Positions 9,450-23,827 of a stretch of DNA of 64,000 nt are shown here, piece after piece (the stretch's first letter is position 1; each line of letters begins with the position of its first letter). Origin of the DNA: Emydura subglobosa (lineage: Eukaryota; Chordata; Testudines; Chelidae); NCBI GenBank assembly GCA_007922225.1, contig ML679956.1, forward strand, positions 18,449,049-18,513,048, given 5' to 3'. The notes below the pieces were generated by a model. It ran no database searches and was not told the DNA's origin. It saw only the letters and a program-made list of their open reading frames with translations. The position numbers and the translations under genes are program-made.

Positions 9450-12400
9450 TTTCTGCCTACAAAAAGGCAGATTCTAGCCCCATAAGTGAAAATTTCACAT
9501 GGACTAAGTTTATAATTTGAGTTTTTCCAAACACAGGGCCTGATACTCCATTCAGGCTGGGCTGAGCTAAGCACAGTGCAGAAGAGCGGGAGATTGGGAA
9601 GGGAATCCCCCTATTCTGGGGCCAGCTGCTGGTATAAATTAGAGCAGCCTCAAGGCTATTTTAATTTATGATGGGCTTCCTGAGGCTTGTGGGAACAGCC
9701 ACTCCCCCTGTATGCCCACTATATTGGAAGGTAGCGGAGAGTGGGTTATACCAGCTCTATAGCATCTAATGAAGCTCTTAATGGGTAGCTCCCAATGAGA
9801 AAATATGCTGCCTTTACAACTCCTTTTGCTGTCACAGCATCATAAAATGGCTGTATTGCAATGGGGCCCACCATTTTCAGCCCAGTGTAGATAGAAGCCT
9901 TAAATAAAACAAACTTCTGCTAGGCAACGGATTCTTCCTGCTCTCTTGGGTGGTACAAAACAGGGATAAGGGAGATAATGCTGCTCAAAGTATTCCTGAG
10001 TTCCTCAGAGCAGTATGTAAAATCTACTGTTAGCTTTCCATCCCAGCAGCTCTGCACAAGGAATCCTCTGTCTTCTCATCACTGCAATTTATCTTGGTTT
10101 AGTGATTGCAAAGTCTTTAGAGATAAACACAGGGGAAAAATACTACATTCCAATTTTTGACAGCTATAATGAGTTCAAGGAAGAATTATGTAAACATTAT
10201 TAAGTGTAATAAACACATGTCAGCATTAGGCAATCTTGTGTAGAAATGCTGGTAAAAGCCATGATGAACATTTTATTCATAATGTCTTTTTAACTTTATG
10301 TAGCTGTGTAATAGGCCTTGTGCTTTACTGTTGCCTTGATGGAAAATCATTACCCACTAACAGATGAGCCAGTTCTGAAAGAGTGCCACTGGGATACTGT
10401 ACACTTTCTTTCATGGATGCTGTGCACTGGAGGAAGTAGCAGGAGGCCTGCCAACTTTCCCAATTTAATTATTAAGCTGTCAGTTCCTGACTTCTTGTTT
10501 CAACTTCCTGAGGCAACATCTGGCTGTAATAGCAAAAATAAATAAAATAAAATTTGATCATTCATTCAGCAACATTCTATCGGTAATATCCTTTTTACTG
10601 CACATTCTATGAAAACTCGATACTGCAAATCTGGACCAGCAATCTCTTTCTCCCTCTGTCTGAATAAATCTAAAGTAAAGCATGAAACAGTTTGTATTCT
10701 GATCAAGGCAAAGATCTTTATGATAATGCATCATAATCAAAACTCTCCCAACAAGTCCTATATGGTGCATATTAACCTTCCTAATGTTTGGGAGGGGTTG
10801 GTATTCAAAAGGATTTCAAAGATTTTCATTGTGAGACACTGAGAAGTACGAATCTGGAAAATAAAAGTTCTTGGGTCACAGTGGCTTATTTTACATTTTG
10901 GTAAAATAATTTATTTTTCTCAAAAGGCACATTTTTTAGATTGAAACAAACATGTAATATTAGATAAATTATTTAAAAGAAAAGTTTTAAAATGTGTTTT
11001 CTGTGCATTCCCTGGATGGAGCCACACTCCATATAGCATGCATGCTCTCGCCTTACAAATTCAGATTGCAATATCATTTGAGACTGCATGTCTCTCTCCT
11101 CATATCCACACACCCATAAATAAGAGGACGCACACTAAAGTGCCACTCATTTCCTTTTGAATTCAGCAGGCAGTGAGCATGAATTCATCCCTACCCCCAT
11201 CAATCCCCTTTTAAAGGAATTTTATTTGTTTGTTTTCGTAGTGTTAGAATGGTTAGATAATTTTTGACAAATGTTATGGCCTTGTTGGATCTTTCACTCA
11301 GGCACACCCAAGCATCCCAGAGCTTTGTTGAAAGTCCCTTTCTCTGTATTTGGGATGACTGAAGTCACATCTATCTTCTTCAAGCTGTTTCCTTGCTGCA
11401 GTGGCATCATGTATTTGACAGAGGAAATACCAGATGTCTTTTTCGTCTTAGAAAAGGACATAGTCCTGTTAGGCACTTCACATGCAAAGAATTCTCCAGA
11501 CGTGCCTATTAAGCTTGTGAGAATCACTGCTTCTCGTAGAGGTGGCCATATAAGTCTGAAACCTCTGGAATCAAATGTCTGTCAGACTTGCAATCAAGAT
11601 CCTAGTCCATTGACTCCAGTGCTGATAGTCAACTGAGTTTGATGCCTAAGAAAGGTCCAATGCATACAACTCAGCATCCAGTAAAGATGGTGAATCCAAG
11701 CCACCAAAAACAGGCTCCTCAACCTTAAATCTTGCTTTCCTAAATGCATGTCTGAAGGTTAGAAGGGGTGACCTCTATCATTAAGCAATATATAGGCTTT
11801 GGTGTTGACCTCACTAAGCAGGTGTAAGGAGTCTTCAAGAGACTCTTCTTCCCAGCACTGTGACTCTCATTTACAGCTAAGGAAGAAGAAAAAGAAATGG
11901 CACCATAAGTCCTGTGAGCCTGTCCAAACCATGATTACACTGTATCAAAACAGCTCTGGACAGTCACACAGCATAAGGAATATTTTCATCACTGACCTTT
12001 AGATGCTTCATCATTTGGCATTTTGTTATAGAGTATCCCAGATTCAGGTCCCTGGACCTTGGTTTGTTCTGTGCCAGATGCTTTGACATCACCTTTTGCG
12101 GTAGTTCTGGTCATACACGAGTTGGGTACCTATAACATCAATACCTTATTTAGCCCTGTGAGTTTGACCCTTGTTCTATGGCATCGAGTAAGGTATCCTG
12201 TGTTGATTTCCCCAATCATCCTCTGTCCCATTCCATGAGGATCTGAGGTCAACCTTGCCCTCTTTTGTGCTGACGTTCAAGGTTTACTCCTTGACCCCTT
12301 GTCTTCAGAAGCTACCCATCCCCCTGAGGTTGGATGTACATTAGGACCTTTTTCAGGGTTCCTTAGCAGGTCCACCTTGGATACTTCCTAGTTCCTGGGC

Positions 12401-12748
12401 TCCTAAAGTTTTATTGCAGCATTACTAGCCTCCTCGGCTAGCCTCTCTTTGTTATTCTTTAGTCCAAAACTCTGAAAAACCAACTGGAAAAAACAAAACT
12501 TTCACAGTATGAATTAAAAACGACTTTTGCAGTGTTAATAAGTGTAACTGCTTATAGACAACAGAAGAAGGTCATCCAGTGTGGGTTGCAAAGCATAATA
12601 TATAAACTCTAGTTTATGTACAATATGAGAATGTTTCTTTCTGTTAACAGGAAAGAAGAGTAACTGTGTCATACTATGCTATCAAACCAATAGCATGGTT
12701 GTTGGTTATTAAAGGATAAATTGTAGAAAAACCAAACCAATAACATAG
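9450..12748. other. Mostly unique AT-rich DNA, no gene seen
   Basis: I see no exon or clear repeat. The segment 11270-12440 is more GC-balanced than its surroundings and has a plus frame of 121 codons (11271-11636) without recognisable domains; it might be a decayed retroelement but nothing identifies it. Confidence 0.4.
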
Positions 12749-13032
12749 CAGTAATTCTCAAATAGTGGTCCACAGAGAACTAGTTGATCAGTTGGTGCTG
12801 GAAGCTCTTCTTTGTTTCTTGCTACTAAATTGTATCAAAAGAAGCTATAAAGACATTAAATACTTTTCCAGTGTTGAATGCATGCAATTGCCTTTCTTTC
12901 CACATGGCAGTTATATTGTTGTGAAGGGGGGAAGTGAGTGGTTTGTGTGACCACAAATGAAATGGAGGGGGTCAGTCAACCCTCTCTCTATTAACATGAT
13001 ATCCACACTATGAAGAAGACTGAGAATTATTG
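12749..13032. mobile_element. Non-autonomous hAT (MER5-like) element
   Basis: The left end CAGTAATTCTCA and right end TGAGAATTATTG are inverted repeats with one mismatch. Just inside the left end is AGTGGTCCACAGAGAAC, a motif shared with MER5/Charlie hAT elements. The element is 284 bp and has no transposase. The flanking 8 bp do not match, so the duplication is lost. Confidence 0.7.
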
Positions 13033-14890
13033 CAGTTTATCATATTTGCTAGTAAAGAATCCTCTATTCAATATCACATAATGAAATGTGTAAAAAAGAA
13101 TAAAGGTAAATGATATTTGGGGGGGGGGGAAACAGCAATCACATGTAAATCATGTTCATTTTGTCTTCTGCACTCACCCACTATACTCTAACACAAGTGC
13201 ACAGAAAATGCAGCTGATATTTGACTAGAGAATATTAACAAATATCTTATGTTCATAGTTGGATAGTCTCTCATGTATGTTTCTCAAAGAAATTGCTGTT
13301 GTATAAAATGACTGAAAAGTTGCTGAATATTAAAGAAATATGTATCTTGTGATTAATGAAATGCACCACTTTTCAGGGGGCTACCACAAGCACTGTGTGC
13401 CACTTAAATGCTCAGATTACAACCTTGCACGGGTTCTCTGCACAGGGATGAATCTCACCCTAGGAGAATATTTTACTCAATTCACAACTCATTTTAGCCA
13501 CGCAAATAAGGATACAATAAAACTGGAGGTGTACATGACTATGTTAATGTCTGAACCTATTCAATTCGAGCAGGCTAGCCTTTTAGCTACACACTGTAAA
13601 ACTCATGGTCAAAAGCGCTTTTTATAAGTGACCGTCTGCTTAGAATTCCTATTGCATCACTTGGGGTTGAATTTCTTTAGTGTAGAAGTGAGTATAAAAC
13701 AGACTTTTAGGAAGATTATAGTGCCACAGGGATGTTTAATGGTGAAATTACTTTCTGTACTTCTCATCTCTGAGAGCAAAGGTCCCAAGTGAAATGAATT
13801 TGGTGATCTCAGATTAGTCCTCAATGGGCAGAGGTCCATGTCTCAAGTCAACTGCATGTATCATTAGGTGTAATTTCTATATCTGTTCAATAGAGGTTAA
13901 CTGTTCTATCATAATAATGGAATTGCTGTACTTCAGATTTTTCCATACAAACTATTCCTTCAAGATCAGGGCCAATGTATGTATCATGTACTGTACTTAT
14001 AGGAAATTCATATTGCATTATTCTGACTGGAAAATGCCAATATACTGTATCAACCAACAAAGCAGATACCAAATGTTTACACAGAAATAATCACCCCAAA
14101 CTTTCAAAATAAAAAAGAGACAAAGGAAACATTTCATAAAATGTTCTATGTCATTTACAGTGGTTTTATATCAAGGCTTGATCATGTCCTAAAGGAACAC
14201 TCAAAACTGATAGGATAGCCTCTGACCCACTACAAGAGCTCCAGTGATCTGGTCCAAATATCCTGCTGAAAACACCTCCGCTGTTTTCTGGTAGAATTTT
14301 AGATTAGGATTGTATTGTGAATTTATTTGATAAACAAACAAACTGTGCATTGGTTTTGAAACTAAAACAACACAGCAGTCTACTTTTTTCTCTACCATCA
14401 TAGGTATGCATGTTCACCATGAAAGTTTATGCCTGAATGCTTTTCCTTGCTGTGTATATTTACTCTACTGTGTATGCAGGCAATTACATGAAATTTACAA
14501 GGTTATTGCTCACTCAGCCAGAATTCTGGTAAATTTTATTTTACTGCCTCTCTACAAGAGAGAAGACAGGCACTGCAGAGGATAGCTTTCATTCATGCTC
14601 ACACCTGGGATCTAAACCACAACGAGTGCAGTAAGGCATATTTCAGTCATACTAGTCTTAACAGCTCCTCTTTAAAATTGTTAGTGAACACATTCTTTTA
14701 ATTTAATTTGAATTTAAGGATTGTGGAAAATACCAGCCTTGAAAACTGAAATCCTCTATGCACATCAGCACTCAAGTATAGCATGAACAGCAGTAGTGGA
14801 AGGTTTTCTGCCCCTAAACAAAGCTCTGGAGATGTCTTCTAGGGATGCTAATACAACCACTGGTTTCTGAGCTGGGACAGGCAAAGGTGC
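13033..14890. other. Unique AT-rich DNA, no gene seen
   Basis: Only chance frames of under 100 codons, plus a G10 tract at about 13120. Nothing else recognised. Confidence 0.5.
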
Positions 14891-14892
14891 CA

Positions 14893-15300
14893 GTTAGAGC
14901 TGATCAGAAAAAGGGTCCTTCCCTTCCCTCCCAGCACCACCACACATATAGGAAGTTTAGATCTCTCAGCCAGGAAAAAAAAAAAAATCAAACACCAAAA
15001 TATTTTTGCTGAAAATCAAAATATAGTTTTATTTGAAAATGCCTCAGTGCCTCCTGGGAGTGGTAGATTGGGTTACTCCTCTGTTAGCTGTGCTCCCTAG
15101 CCTGTTGGTGAAGATAGGTGGTGCATCATCTGAGTCTCTAGTTGTGATCCCTCTTTGTAAATGTAGTCCAGCTGGGCAGCCCACTTATATAGGACAGTGG
15201 GGACGTGAGGCGACCAAACTACAATTCCCATGAAGCATCATAGCGGCACATCAGAATCGAAATATTTTGATTCTCAGCCAAAAAAATAAACGCATTTGTG
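14893..15300. mobile_element. Foldback DNA element, 'GAGCTG..AAAATTTT' family, copy 1
   Basis: It starts near TTAGAGCTGATCAGAAAA, passes through AAAATATTTTTGCTGAAAATC, and its right part holds CTACAATTCCCATGAAGCATCAT and ATATTTTGATTCTCAGCC. Related pieces are at 27265-27617 and 55868-55988. It is non-coding; boundaries are approximate. Confidence 0.5.
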
Positions 15301-17165
15301 AAGAAAGCCTGGCTACCAATCTACTAGAAACTGAACTGAGCCCACCAAGCCACTTCACATATGCCAGTGAATAGCCATCATATAAACTCTTGGCCACAAC
15401 TAGGCTGGGCTAGAGCCAATCCAGTAATATAGGCTATTAGAACAACTGTAGTCAATGGAAGTTTCCAGCATGCAAGGAATGCTGAACTGGTCCTTATGTG
15501 TGCATGTCAAGAAGAAAATTTGCAACTTGAGCCCATAAACCAATTTTAGTGACACACTGAAGTTCAGTGTATCGAAAGTCATTGTAAACCATAAAAAAAA
15601 TTACCCCCTTGTGTGGTATAAATCAAGATAACTATTCAACAATTAAATCTACAATGAATATATTTTTTAGATTACCAAGTATATGTTTCGTTTTACAAGC
15701 TTGTGCGTGCATTCTTCATAGCTTACTGTCATGTAATGCTTTATAACGGATACTTGATAAACAACAGCTGTATGATCTTGGAAATATTCATCAAGGGACA
15801 AATGCATCAGTGGTAAATCACTTTTGACTTGTACGATGCTGGTGGCCTGGCATATAATCTTTTAACTACTTGCATGTGGAACATTGCAGGACCATGGAAC
15901 TATGCTTTGTGAGACCAAAATACATTCAGAAAACATATTTGGGTATCAGTAGCAAGTAAGAATGACAAAAGTCTGTTAAGTGTATAATAATTAAAGCACA
16001 AGTCTTACAGTATTTGCTATATTTATGACACACCATCATGCATACTGTTTATTTTTAAATTATAACTGTGCTACACTCATTTTCACAGTTTATTAGCACT
16101 AAAAGCTAATGGCTTAGTGTGGATATAGCACTAAGGTTTGTACTAATTCTCACACAAACTAATACAAGTTGTAGTTCTCACTCTTGCTCTTGTGTACTGG
16201 TTCTGTAGAACCTCTACTGATTCCTAAGCCCATGTCATAGTTTAATTATAGGTTAATTTTCCATTTCTTAAAAGTATTTAGCTTTCAAAAATTTTCTTCT
16301 GAGGCAGAACATAGAGTGGAATACTATACATCAGTTGTACCCTCAGATACACTTGCATAACTCATATGGGCCAAATAGGACAGTCCACACAGCAACAGGA
16401 GTTTTCAATAGAATTAAATCAAGACTACAAGCATTCACCCACTGATATCAATAGCATTTGGACTACAGAGTCGAACTGGGCCCAGACTGTTATTCTTGGA
16501 CACTTTATCCAGTTAAATTACTTGTTATGGCAGCCTCTCCCCAATTTGTTGCATTTAAGCCACAGTATCTTACATTTAAAAATTTATATTTTAAAGTGTA
16601 GATTCTTCACTGTAGTTGTCCAACAAATATTAAAAATTTTGTTTTAAAAGTGAGCAAACAAAAGATCCACAATGGTCCAAATCCTGTGCACATCTCACTC
16701 AAGAAGTCCCATTAACTTCAGTGGGACAACTTGCATCATTTATTTGCAAATCTTCCTCAAAATCCACCCTTAGTTTTCATGCATTACACCCGCACGATCT
16801 TTACTACAAAGCACGTAGGCTATCAAAGTTTTCATGCATACAGGACAGAATTTGGCCTATAAGTTCACAAACCGGGCTAGTTCAGGAAAACAGGGAAATG
16901 CAAAGCTCATCCACATGGTATACCTGCTGAAACTTGATGTTCCCAAGAAGAAAATGAACCCATAAGCAGATAAGTAGTGTTTCTCCTTCTTCCCAGTCTT
17001 GCCTTACGTTAGGAGGGGGATGTTTGCAGTGAGTTTCTTCGGAGCTGCACTATATGGAGCTTCTACAGAGAACCACTGGATGAACAGGCTTTTTGGCCAC
17101 CCTCTTTTGCATCTGTAAAGCAATACAAGCGTCCTGAAGCAATATTATGTAAACTATTACACTCT
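15301..17165. other. Unique AT-rich DNA, no gene seen
   Basis: No coding signal. A small MITE remnant near 16674-16735 contains AAGTCCCATTAACTTCAGTGGGA. Confidence 0.45.
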
Positions 17166-17945
17166 TGTGATAGGGCTGTGCTTACCAGTGGTCCCTCATA
17201 GCAGTTATGTCAGTGGGTCCCCGCTTTCCCTTGTCTCTGGCATCCATTTCCAGCAATCACTCCAGCTCTGTGGCAGTTCCTCTTCTGGTAAGTAGTGACT
17301 CAGCCCTCCTGCCAGGTCACCAGTTGAGTCCCTTCATTGTAGGGTAACCAAGTTCAACAAAATACATGTATCCAGTGTCCCCACCTCCACACGCCTCTTT
17401 ATCCCCACTAACCTCTGGGCAGGGAGAGTAGAAGGGGTTTGGTCTTACTTCACAGGAGGGTGGTTGGTGTCAAGGCCCTCCTTTTCCACCAGGCTCTGTT
17501 CCAGGGCCCTATAAAGTGGTAGCAATATTGAGCCTCCAATAGTGCTCCAAAGTTGCCTCTCAGAGCCAATTCCTACCACTTAGTCTTCCAGTCCAGGGTG
17601 TGGTCACAGTCTCACAAACAATCCAAATGAAGGGTTTCTTAATCCTTAAAGACAAACTAGTCCCTCCTCTGGGACATGGGGTAGATATCACTTGTGGAGC
17701 CTGCTTTTTTGCAGCAAGGGCTACTCCCTGTACTCTAAACCAGGAGCTCTCAGGATTGACCCATCCCCCTATGCTAGCTAGTATGCCCTCCTCTAATGAG
17801 CTGTCTGGCCCTATTTCAAACTCCTCCTGGTGCTGAAGCAGGCTTTGCAGGTGCAGGGGGCGCTACTTGAGCTCAGAGCTGCTCCTTAGCCTCTTCTCTC
17901 CCACTGTGAGGTTTATATACTCCAGTACAACTTCCCTTTTTCCTG
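17166..17945 (-). mobile_element. LTR-like segment with TATA box, minus strand
   Basis: On the minus strand a TATATAAAC box (plus strand GTTTATATA near 17911-17919) is followed by an open frame rich in acidic residues (EEFEIGPDSSLEEG), then GGGAGTAGCCCT and a CAGGGC-rich tract. The far end reads ...CCCTATCACA, a possible LTR terminus. The layout (TATA, short acidic frame, AGTAGCC motif) resembles LTR family B at 29.7 and 47.5 kb, so a distant relative is likely. Other boundaries are unclear. Confidence 0.4.
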
Positions 17946-18639
17946 CGCCTGTTTAATTCTTTGCTGAAGCACAGGCCAGAGTTCTGTTTTCTAAGGACTT
18001 TTCAGAAAGCATTACACAGAGTTAAATTTCAGGGCTATTGGACGCAAAGCCCTGATAAATAGATGTTAATAATACCCAGTCAACTTCAAACAAAGAGAGC
18101 CATGCAGTTTCTTGGTAAAACAAACATGTAATGCACACAGTAAACATTAAAATAGTGTAAAACACTGTACATAGTATTTGGAACACTATGAATAATGTTT
18201 ACACAAAGGCTGTCCGACAGAAAATCTACTGGCATGCCTTATACAGATTTCCCCACTTTTCTGCTGTTACATATATTCAAATATAAGGTTTTGACACAAC
18301 ATTTTCTGTACGTTAGCACACACATCAAAACACATTCCCCTCTGATCCTCTCTCAGAGATGATTTCTCAGTCTGCATAGTGTGGCTCTGATATGTATGTT
18401 GGGTCATGTGGACTCTTCAGAGCATGAGAAGAATGGCAGCACCTCAGTCCTTTCAAACTCTTCAGGAGCATGTCAGCAAACAAATAGTCTGGGGCTCTGT
18501 AGCTAGCTACATTCCAGTTAACAGATGACTGGTCCTCAGTTGCTGGAGAAACAGAAACCTGTAGCCTGTATTCAAAGCAGCACAGCTATTGAGATTCATC
18601 CGAACCATTTCTTGATCCTGGGTAGATCAGCCACTGACT

Positions 18640-18790
18640 GTCTACAGAGCTGTCTTTAACTCTTATATTTATAACCTTCCCCCACTTTGCATTCTGATTG
18701 GCTCAGCTCTCAGAGGGTGACTGGCCACATGTATTGCCCACAATGAAAATGGCCAATAAATCTTCAGAAGCAGCCTAACGATCATGACTA
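18640..18790 (-). promoter_or_regulatory. CCAAT/TATA promoter-like segment, probably LTR-derived
   Basis: The minus strand reads GAGCCAATCAG, then about 20 bases on GGTTATAAATATAAG. CCAAT and TATA in this spacing are typical of retroviral-type U3 promoters. A 188-codon minus frame (19046-19612) lies upstream of the promoter relative to its direction, so it is not its product. The family is not recognised. Confidence 0.35.
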
Positions 18791-19678
18791 GTTACTGCAA
18801 CAGTCTATTTCTGGATGTTTCTGTGCCCTTCTAGCTGAGTTGCCCTGCCCTGCGCTGTGTTCAGAGACACAACAACTAAGATACATGATTTCTGCACTCT
18901 GCTTCTCTCCCTTTCTTTGGGAGAAACAAAGTCAAATGCTGTAGTATAAAGCATGCAGGTTACATATCCATGCCATTTATTTTTGGGACTCTGCTGCCCT
19001 TGCAACTCTAAATTTTGTAGGCACTGTCTGACATGTAACCCAGTCTCAATAGAGAATTCCCATTCCCCAGGTTGGGAATCTCTGTCTGTGTGACAGAATG
19101 GCAGACTCCTTAAAGCACTGCTTCTGGAATCCCCTCTGTTGAATCAACCTGCTGTCAGGTGATTGAACCCTGCCTACAAATTTAGGGTAATTAGTGCAAA
19201 GTTCTTTTGGCAGGTGCATGTATTTAACTCCACCCAGCATGGAAGAGGGTAGAGTGTCTTTTTCTTTCTCTTGCAGTTCCAGAGGTAACTGGGAGCTTGA
19301 ACAGAGGGGGTGTTGTAGAAAAACCTCTCCAACTAGTTCAGCCTGGAGAAAAACCTTAGGCTGAAGTTTGGGTTCCATTATTGTTTGAGTCTGAAGTGAA
19401 TACGACTTAGGTAATATGACTTCTTTCCAAAACAAAATTTGACATATGAGAAACAGAAAATTATCCAACTTTGTTTCATCATTATCATTTGTAGATTTGT
19501 GGTATATTTTTCTTTTGTATTTCTTTGCCATTTGTGCTGAAAGCAACAATTTTAGCAAAGTCATTGTTTTTATTATATGACATCCCAACCCTGGGGCTGG
19601 ATGTCTTTTCATTGATTTGTGACTGTCCCCATATTTTTACAAACAAATCTGGTCCCTGACATATGTCTGCTCTTGCAT

Positions 19679-19762
19679 TAGAATCATAGACTATTAAGAG
19701 TTGGAAGGGACCTCAGGAGGTCATCTAGTCCAACCCCCTGCTGAAAGCAGGACTAACCTCAG
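19679..19762 (-). mobile_element. CR1 LINE 3' end
   Basis: The sequence AGAATCATAGACTATTAAG, then GTTGGAAGGGACCTCAGG, then AGTCCAACCCCCTGCTG is the classic reversed 3' end of CR1, with the ATTCTATGATTCT tail at the left. Only about 85 bp remain. Confidence 0.85.
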
Positions 19763-20845
19763 CATTCTGTCTCTGTGCCTTGTTATACATATTTAACAAG
19801 ATGCACTTTGGTTCTTTCACTGCTTGTTAGACACTTTCATGGTCCAGGAGCCTCATCCTTTGAGGTGTTGAGCTTTTCAGCTTTTCCTGAAGTTTGCTGA
19901 GCTCCCTCAACTCCAGTGGATATCAGAAAGAGTTGTTCTCTCTCAGCACTTCCTGAAAGATCTTCAGTACCTTGCTGGATTGAACTGGTAGTAACCAACT
20001 AAACTCTTCTTCCATTAGGCACATGCTAATAGTATACATTGAAAGCAAAAGGTAGAAAAGAAAAGGCAAGTAGATGTGACTGAAGCTATTTAGAAGATAC
20101 CTCAAAACTCACCATTAATGTCACACACACCTAAGTATAGATTGAAACAAGCTTTACACTGTAAATTGCTGTCAATTAGTTTTTGCCAAAGATAAGGGTG
20201 TAATTATAAGGGAAAATACTGCAGGTAAGTGCAAGGACCAGAGTGAAACCCCTATTCTTTTCAAGTTTACATACCTTTATCACTGACTGAAAAGGATTAA
20301 TAATAAATAACCTACCACAGCTTTATACTTTGCTAGCTGTACAGAATATATTAAAATAACATTGTCTGACATTCTAGCTTTTAATTGTACTATTTGCTGT
20401 GTGAGTATTGGAGTTTGAAACTACAGGACAGATTCTGATCTCACTTCTGTCTGTTTTGCAGCAATGTGACTGTTTATGTTAGTAGAGTTACCTCTGATTT
20501 ATGCAGTTAAACAGTGGTCTGAGATCAAAATCAGGTCCTAAATGTGCAGAAATAGCTAGAGACATTGAATTTCATTCCAGCACAGGCATCTGTTATTTGG
20601 TCATTTTCAAGCAGCATATTATTTCTGCTGCTTTCCCTCTTCATAGTAACTTTAAATTTATGATTTCCGTGATTTACTTCTTAATGAACTTACCATTGAG
20701 AATCAGCAGCTCTACAAATCTTCTGACTAGCTAACTTTCACTTTCCCTGCTAATTTGTGTACTTACAAAGAAATGCAGCTATAAATCACAGATAACACAA
20801 CTATCTTAGCAAAACTAAATGTTGTCCCATTTGTTTGACTTCCAG

Positions 20846-20898
<53 letters not shown>
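20846..20898. repeat. (CT)n(CA)n microsatellite
   Basis: A CT run passes directly into about twenty CA units, ending in CGCACA. Confidence 0.95.
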
Positions 20899-21464
20899 AT
20901 GCTGAGGCGTGGGGGGATGGTGAGTAAGAACACTGCACGGTTGTGCATTTAATTTTTCCATTTGTCATATCATGTCAACTCATGCACTTCAACTTCTTGC
21001 CATTTAACATGTAAGCAGGAGTATCTGTCAATATAATCTTCAAAACATCTACAAACAAATGTAATTGACTGAACACAAGGGTGACTAATAAACTCCAAAG
21101 AGAATTAAAAATGTACTCTGGAAGTAGAAGAGATGTTAGTGCTCTGCTCTCGAGTTTATCTATGTCATTGTCCTGCAGTCTTGCACTAAGTGCCCTCTTC
21201 TGATCTTTTGCACCAGTGCACATAAATCTTCACTTGCGTACTGTACCAGGTGTTTCATCCAATCATCATATATAACACAGTGCCACAGATTAATGCAGAG
21301 AAGGGGGTTTTGAACCATGCACAGTTCTATGACATTTCAATCCAGGTCAAAGCTCCAAGGACTAGTTTTAATAACAGAAAAGTGGATTCAGGAGTGTGGA
21401 AGTGTGGGGAAGTCTCTGATATACTGAAATTTTCCCCAAATTAAATGCATATTTAATCCTGAGG

Positions 21465-21540
21465 CTGTCCATTCAGACCAGTATTCTTTCTCTGAAGCAG
21501 GATGAACCAGATGTTTCAGAGGAAAGTGGAAACACCATAG
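21465..21540 (-). mobile_element. CR1-like LINE 3' remnant
   Basis: 'cagaccagtattctttctctgaagcagg' followed by 'agatgtttcagaggaaagtg' looks like a reversed and diverged version of the CR1 tail motif also present at 26.6 kb on the plus strand. Confidence 0.35.
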
Positions 21541-23827
21541 CTTCAGTATCCTCTTTTTACAGATCACACAGTATGTCTCTGTTGTCCTAGTGTTCCTCTT
21601 TTTCTATGAGCTTCAAATACTTTGGCTATTTTTAGTGTCTATTCCTTTATTTGTGCTACTCATCCTCAGAATCTATGTTCTATAAAAAATGTGACACTCC
21701 AGCTTATGGATGTCATCCCCTTGTTCATTATGGAGAAGAAGCATTCAAATTTCATACCTTCATTGTGGCTATTCATTCCTCAACCCCAATGCCTGGCATC
21801 TCACAAGTAACAAAATTTTTTCCATGGAGATGCATTTTTCTTCAGTTCTGAAATCTTTGTTTTGTGCACAGTGTACAGTAATTTAAAAATATGTACAATG
21901 TTATGACTATTGTATTTTATCAGTCGGAGGTAGGGACATTATGTGTGGAAAAGTGGGCTGCTTGTAAAAGAAATTATACTGCTTTCTGCTTTAGCTCTAT
22001 ATCCTGCAGGTAAACTGACTGATATTTTAATTTCTTTGGACTCTTTTGAAAGCTTTCTAAATGAAGGTTCTGAAGAAAATATAAAACTTTGGTTATCATA
22101 CTTTATGGTTATTACTGTGTACACATTAAATGTGAATTAATGCAATAAAACAGTACATTTCACATTAAAAATACTGTGAATTTCACTGCTCTTGCTGACA
22201 TGCTACATGTATCAATGTAATTATGGGTTACAAATCCTTGGTGAGAGAGGCAGAATTATACCTTTTGAAATTCCCCATTGTGTGAATTCAGAATACAATC
22301 TGTATTTAATTTGTCTGATCTGATAGGCCTTTCAGAAAAACAGTATTGATGTCTTATTTATCTTTAATTTGATAACAGCAAAAGTAAATGGGCACGGGCC
22401 ATATAGTAGAGTCAAGGAAAATATTGGGCCTTGCTTCTCTCTGGAGTGTGAGGGTTGCATGGAGTCGTTGTAGTCAAGTGAGTTGAGAGGCTCTGAGACA
22501 TTATTGCAGGGCAGATGTAGAGAGAACACATCAGGGAACACTCTGCAGGGCTCATTACACTGCTGCCTCCCAACAGCTTCCTTCAGGATGCCTGAAAAGT
22601 CCTGGTTTTTCAATTCATCAATCAAAAATGTTCAGTTTTAAACTAACTATAAAATGCTTACATTTAAGAACAGTTAGGTTGCAAAAATTACATACTCAAA
22701 AGTTAGAAAATAGCAGAACTAAGATTAATCATGCATCATTATTAGAAAACAGTTATTCATTACATGGACACATACTATTTGTTCTTCTGTAGCTCTGGCA
22801 GAGGGCTGTAAGGAAACAAAAGAGGTAGCTAAGGCTTTGGACTGGAACCCAAAAATATTGGACTCTAAACCTGGTACTGGCTGCAGACTTCCTTTGGGAT
22901 ATTGGGCAAAACTTTATCATTGTGCATATGCATGAGAGGGCCAAATTAAGTATTCATAGGTAACCTAAATTCTGGTATTTCTTATCTTTTAAGTGCTTAA
23001 CTTTGCCACATTAATATTCTTTTATCATAGTTTTTTTTTGTATGCAATATACAACATGGGTCACATTCTTGAAGGGCCATATTCTGCCCTCAGTTACTTC
23101 CAGGCAACTGATTAGACTGATGTTGCACTGGTGTAAACAACAGTAGAATATGACATATTTTAACGTTCTCTCAGAAACATTTAGCTCCTATTAGTGATAT
23201 ATGGCTAGGGGAAGGAGACCTCATTTATGGGTGAGCCAGAGCTACTTTTTTAACTGAGAGTTTTATAATGGAAAAGTCTTTTTTCTCCCTCCAATAGCAG
23301 GGGTCCTGCTAGACGTGTAAAACAAATTTTAGACTGTTAAGAAAATATAAAAGTGACAACCACATATTACCGGGGTTTTTTTTTTGTGTGAATAAATCAT
23401 TACATTCAACTTTCGAACATTAAGAACAGCTTTCAGTGGCTTTTGGAGAGAAGTTCTTACAAAAAGGGATGATTTTGTTTGTTTCAGATCAGAATTTTAT
23501 TAGCACAAACAATAGTAGATAAATTAGTTGAAGTGGATGGAACTCTGTTTTTTAATGAAGGGTCATATCCACTACTATCCAACTAGCACCTCTTCAGATG
23601 TCCTGCCTCTCTCATCCCTTTTGCAGCATTCTCCCGTCCCATCTTTGTGCCTTCTTTCATGCTGCCCCTGATGCCTGGCACTCTCTTCCACCTCTTTTCA
23701 TTCAAATTGGTCCTTCAATCTCACATCTTCCATGAAACCGGCCTTTGTGTTAATAAAGCCACGTGTTAACCCACTGATGTACAAAATGCTGTCATAATGC
23801 CATCATTTAAAATATCAGTATGCCCAA

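Larger units (their letters stand above)
19763..23820. other. Mostly unique AT-rich DNA, no gene seen
   Basis: Contains the microsatellite at 20846-20898 and a decayed CR1 piece at 21465-21540. The segment 23600-23770 (CATCTTCCATGAAACCGGCC) resembles the tail of an old LINE or SINE. No exon recognised. Confidence 0.45.

Noticed and set aside
11271..11636. Possible retroelement coding sequence
   Set aside because: Frame of 121 codons without recognisable motif; GC-balanced segment only. Not enough to call an element.
19046..19612. 188-codon minus-strand frame
   Set aside because: Longest frame in AT-rich sequence and worth a look, but it has no domain, no splice context and biased local composition; no support as a gene.
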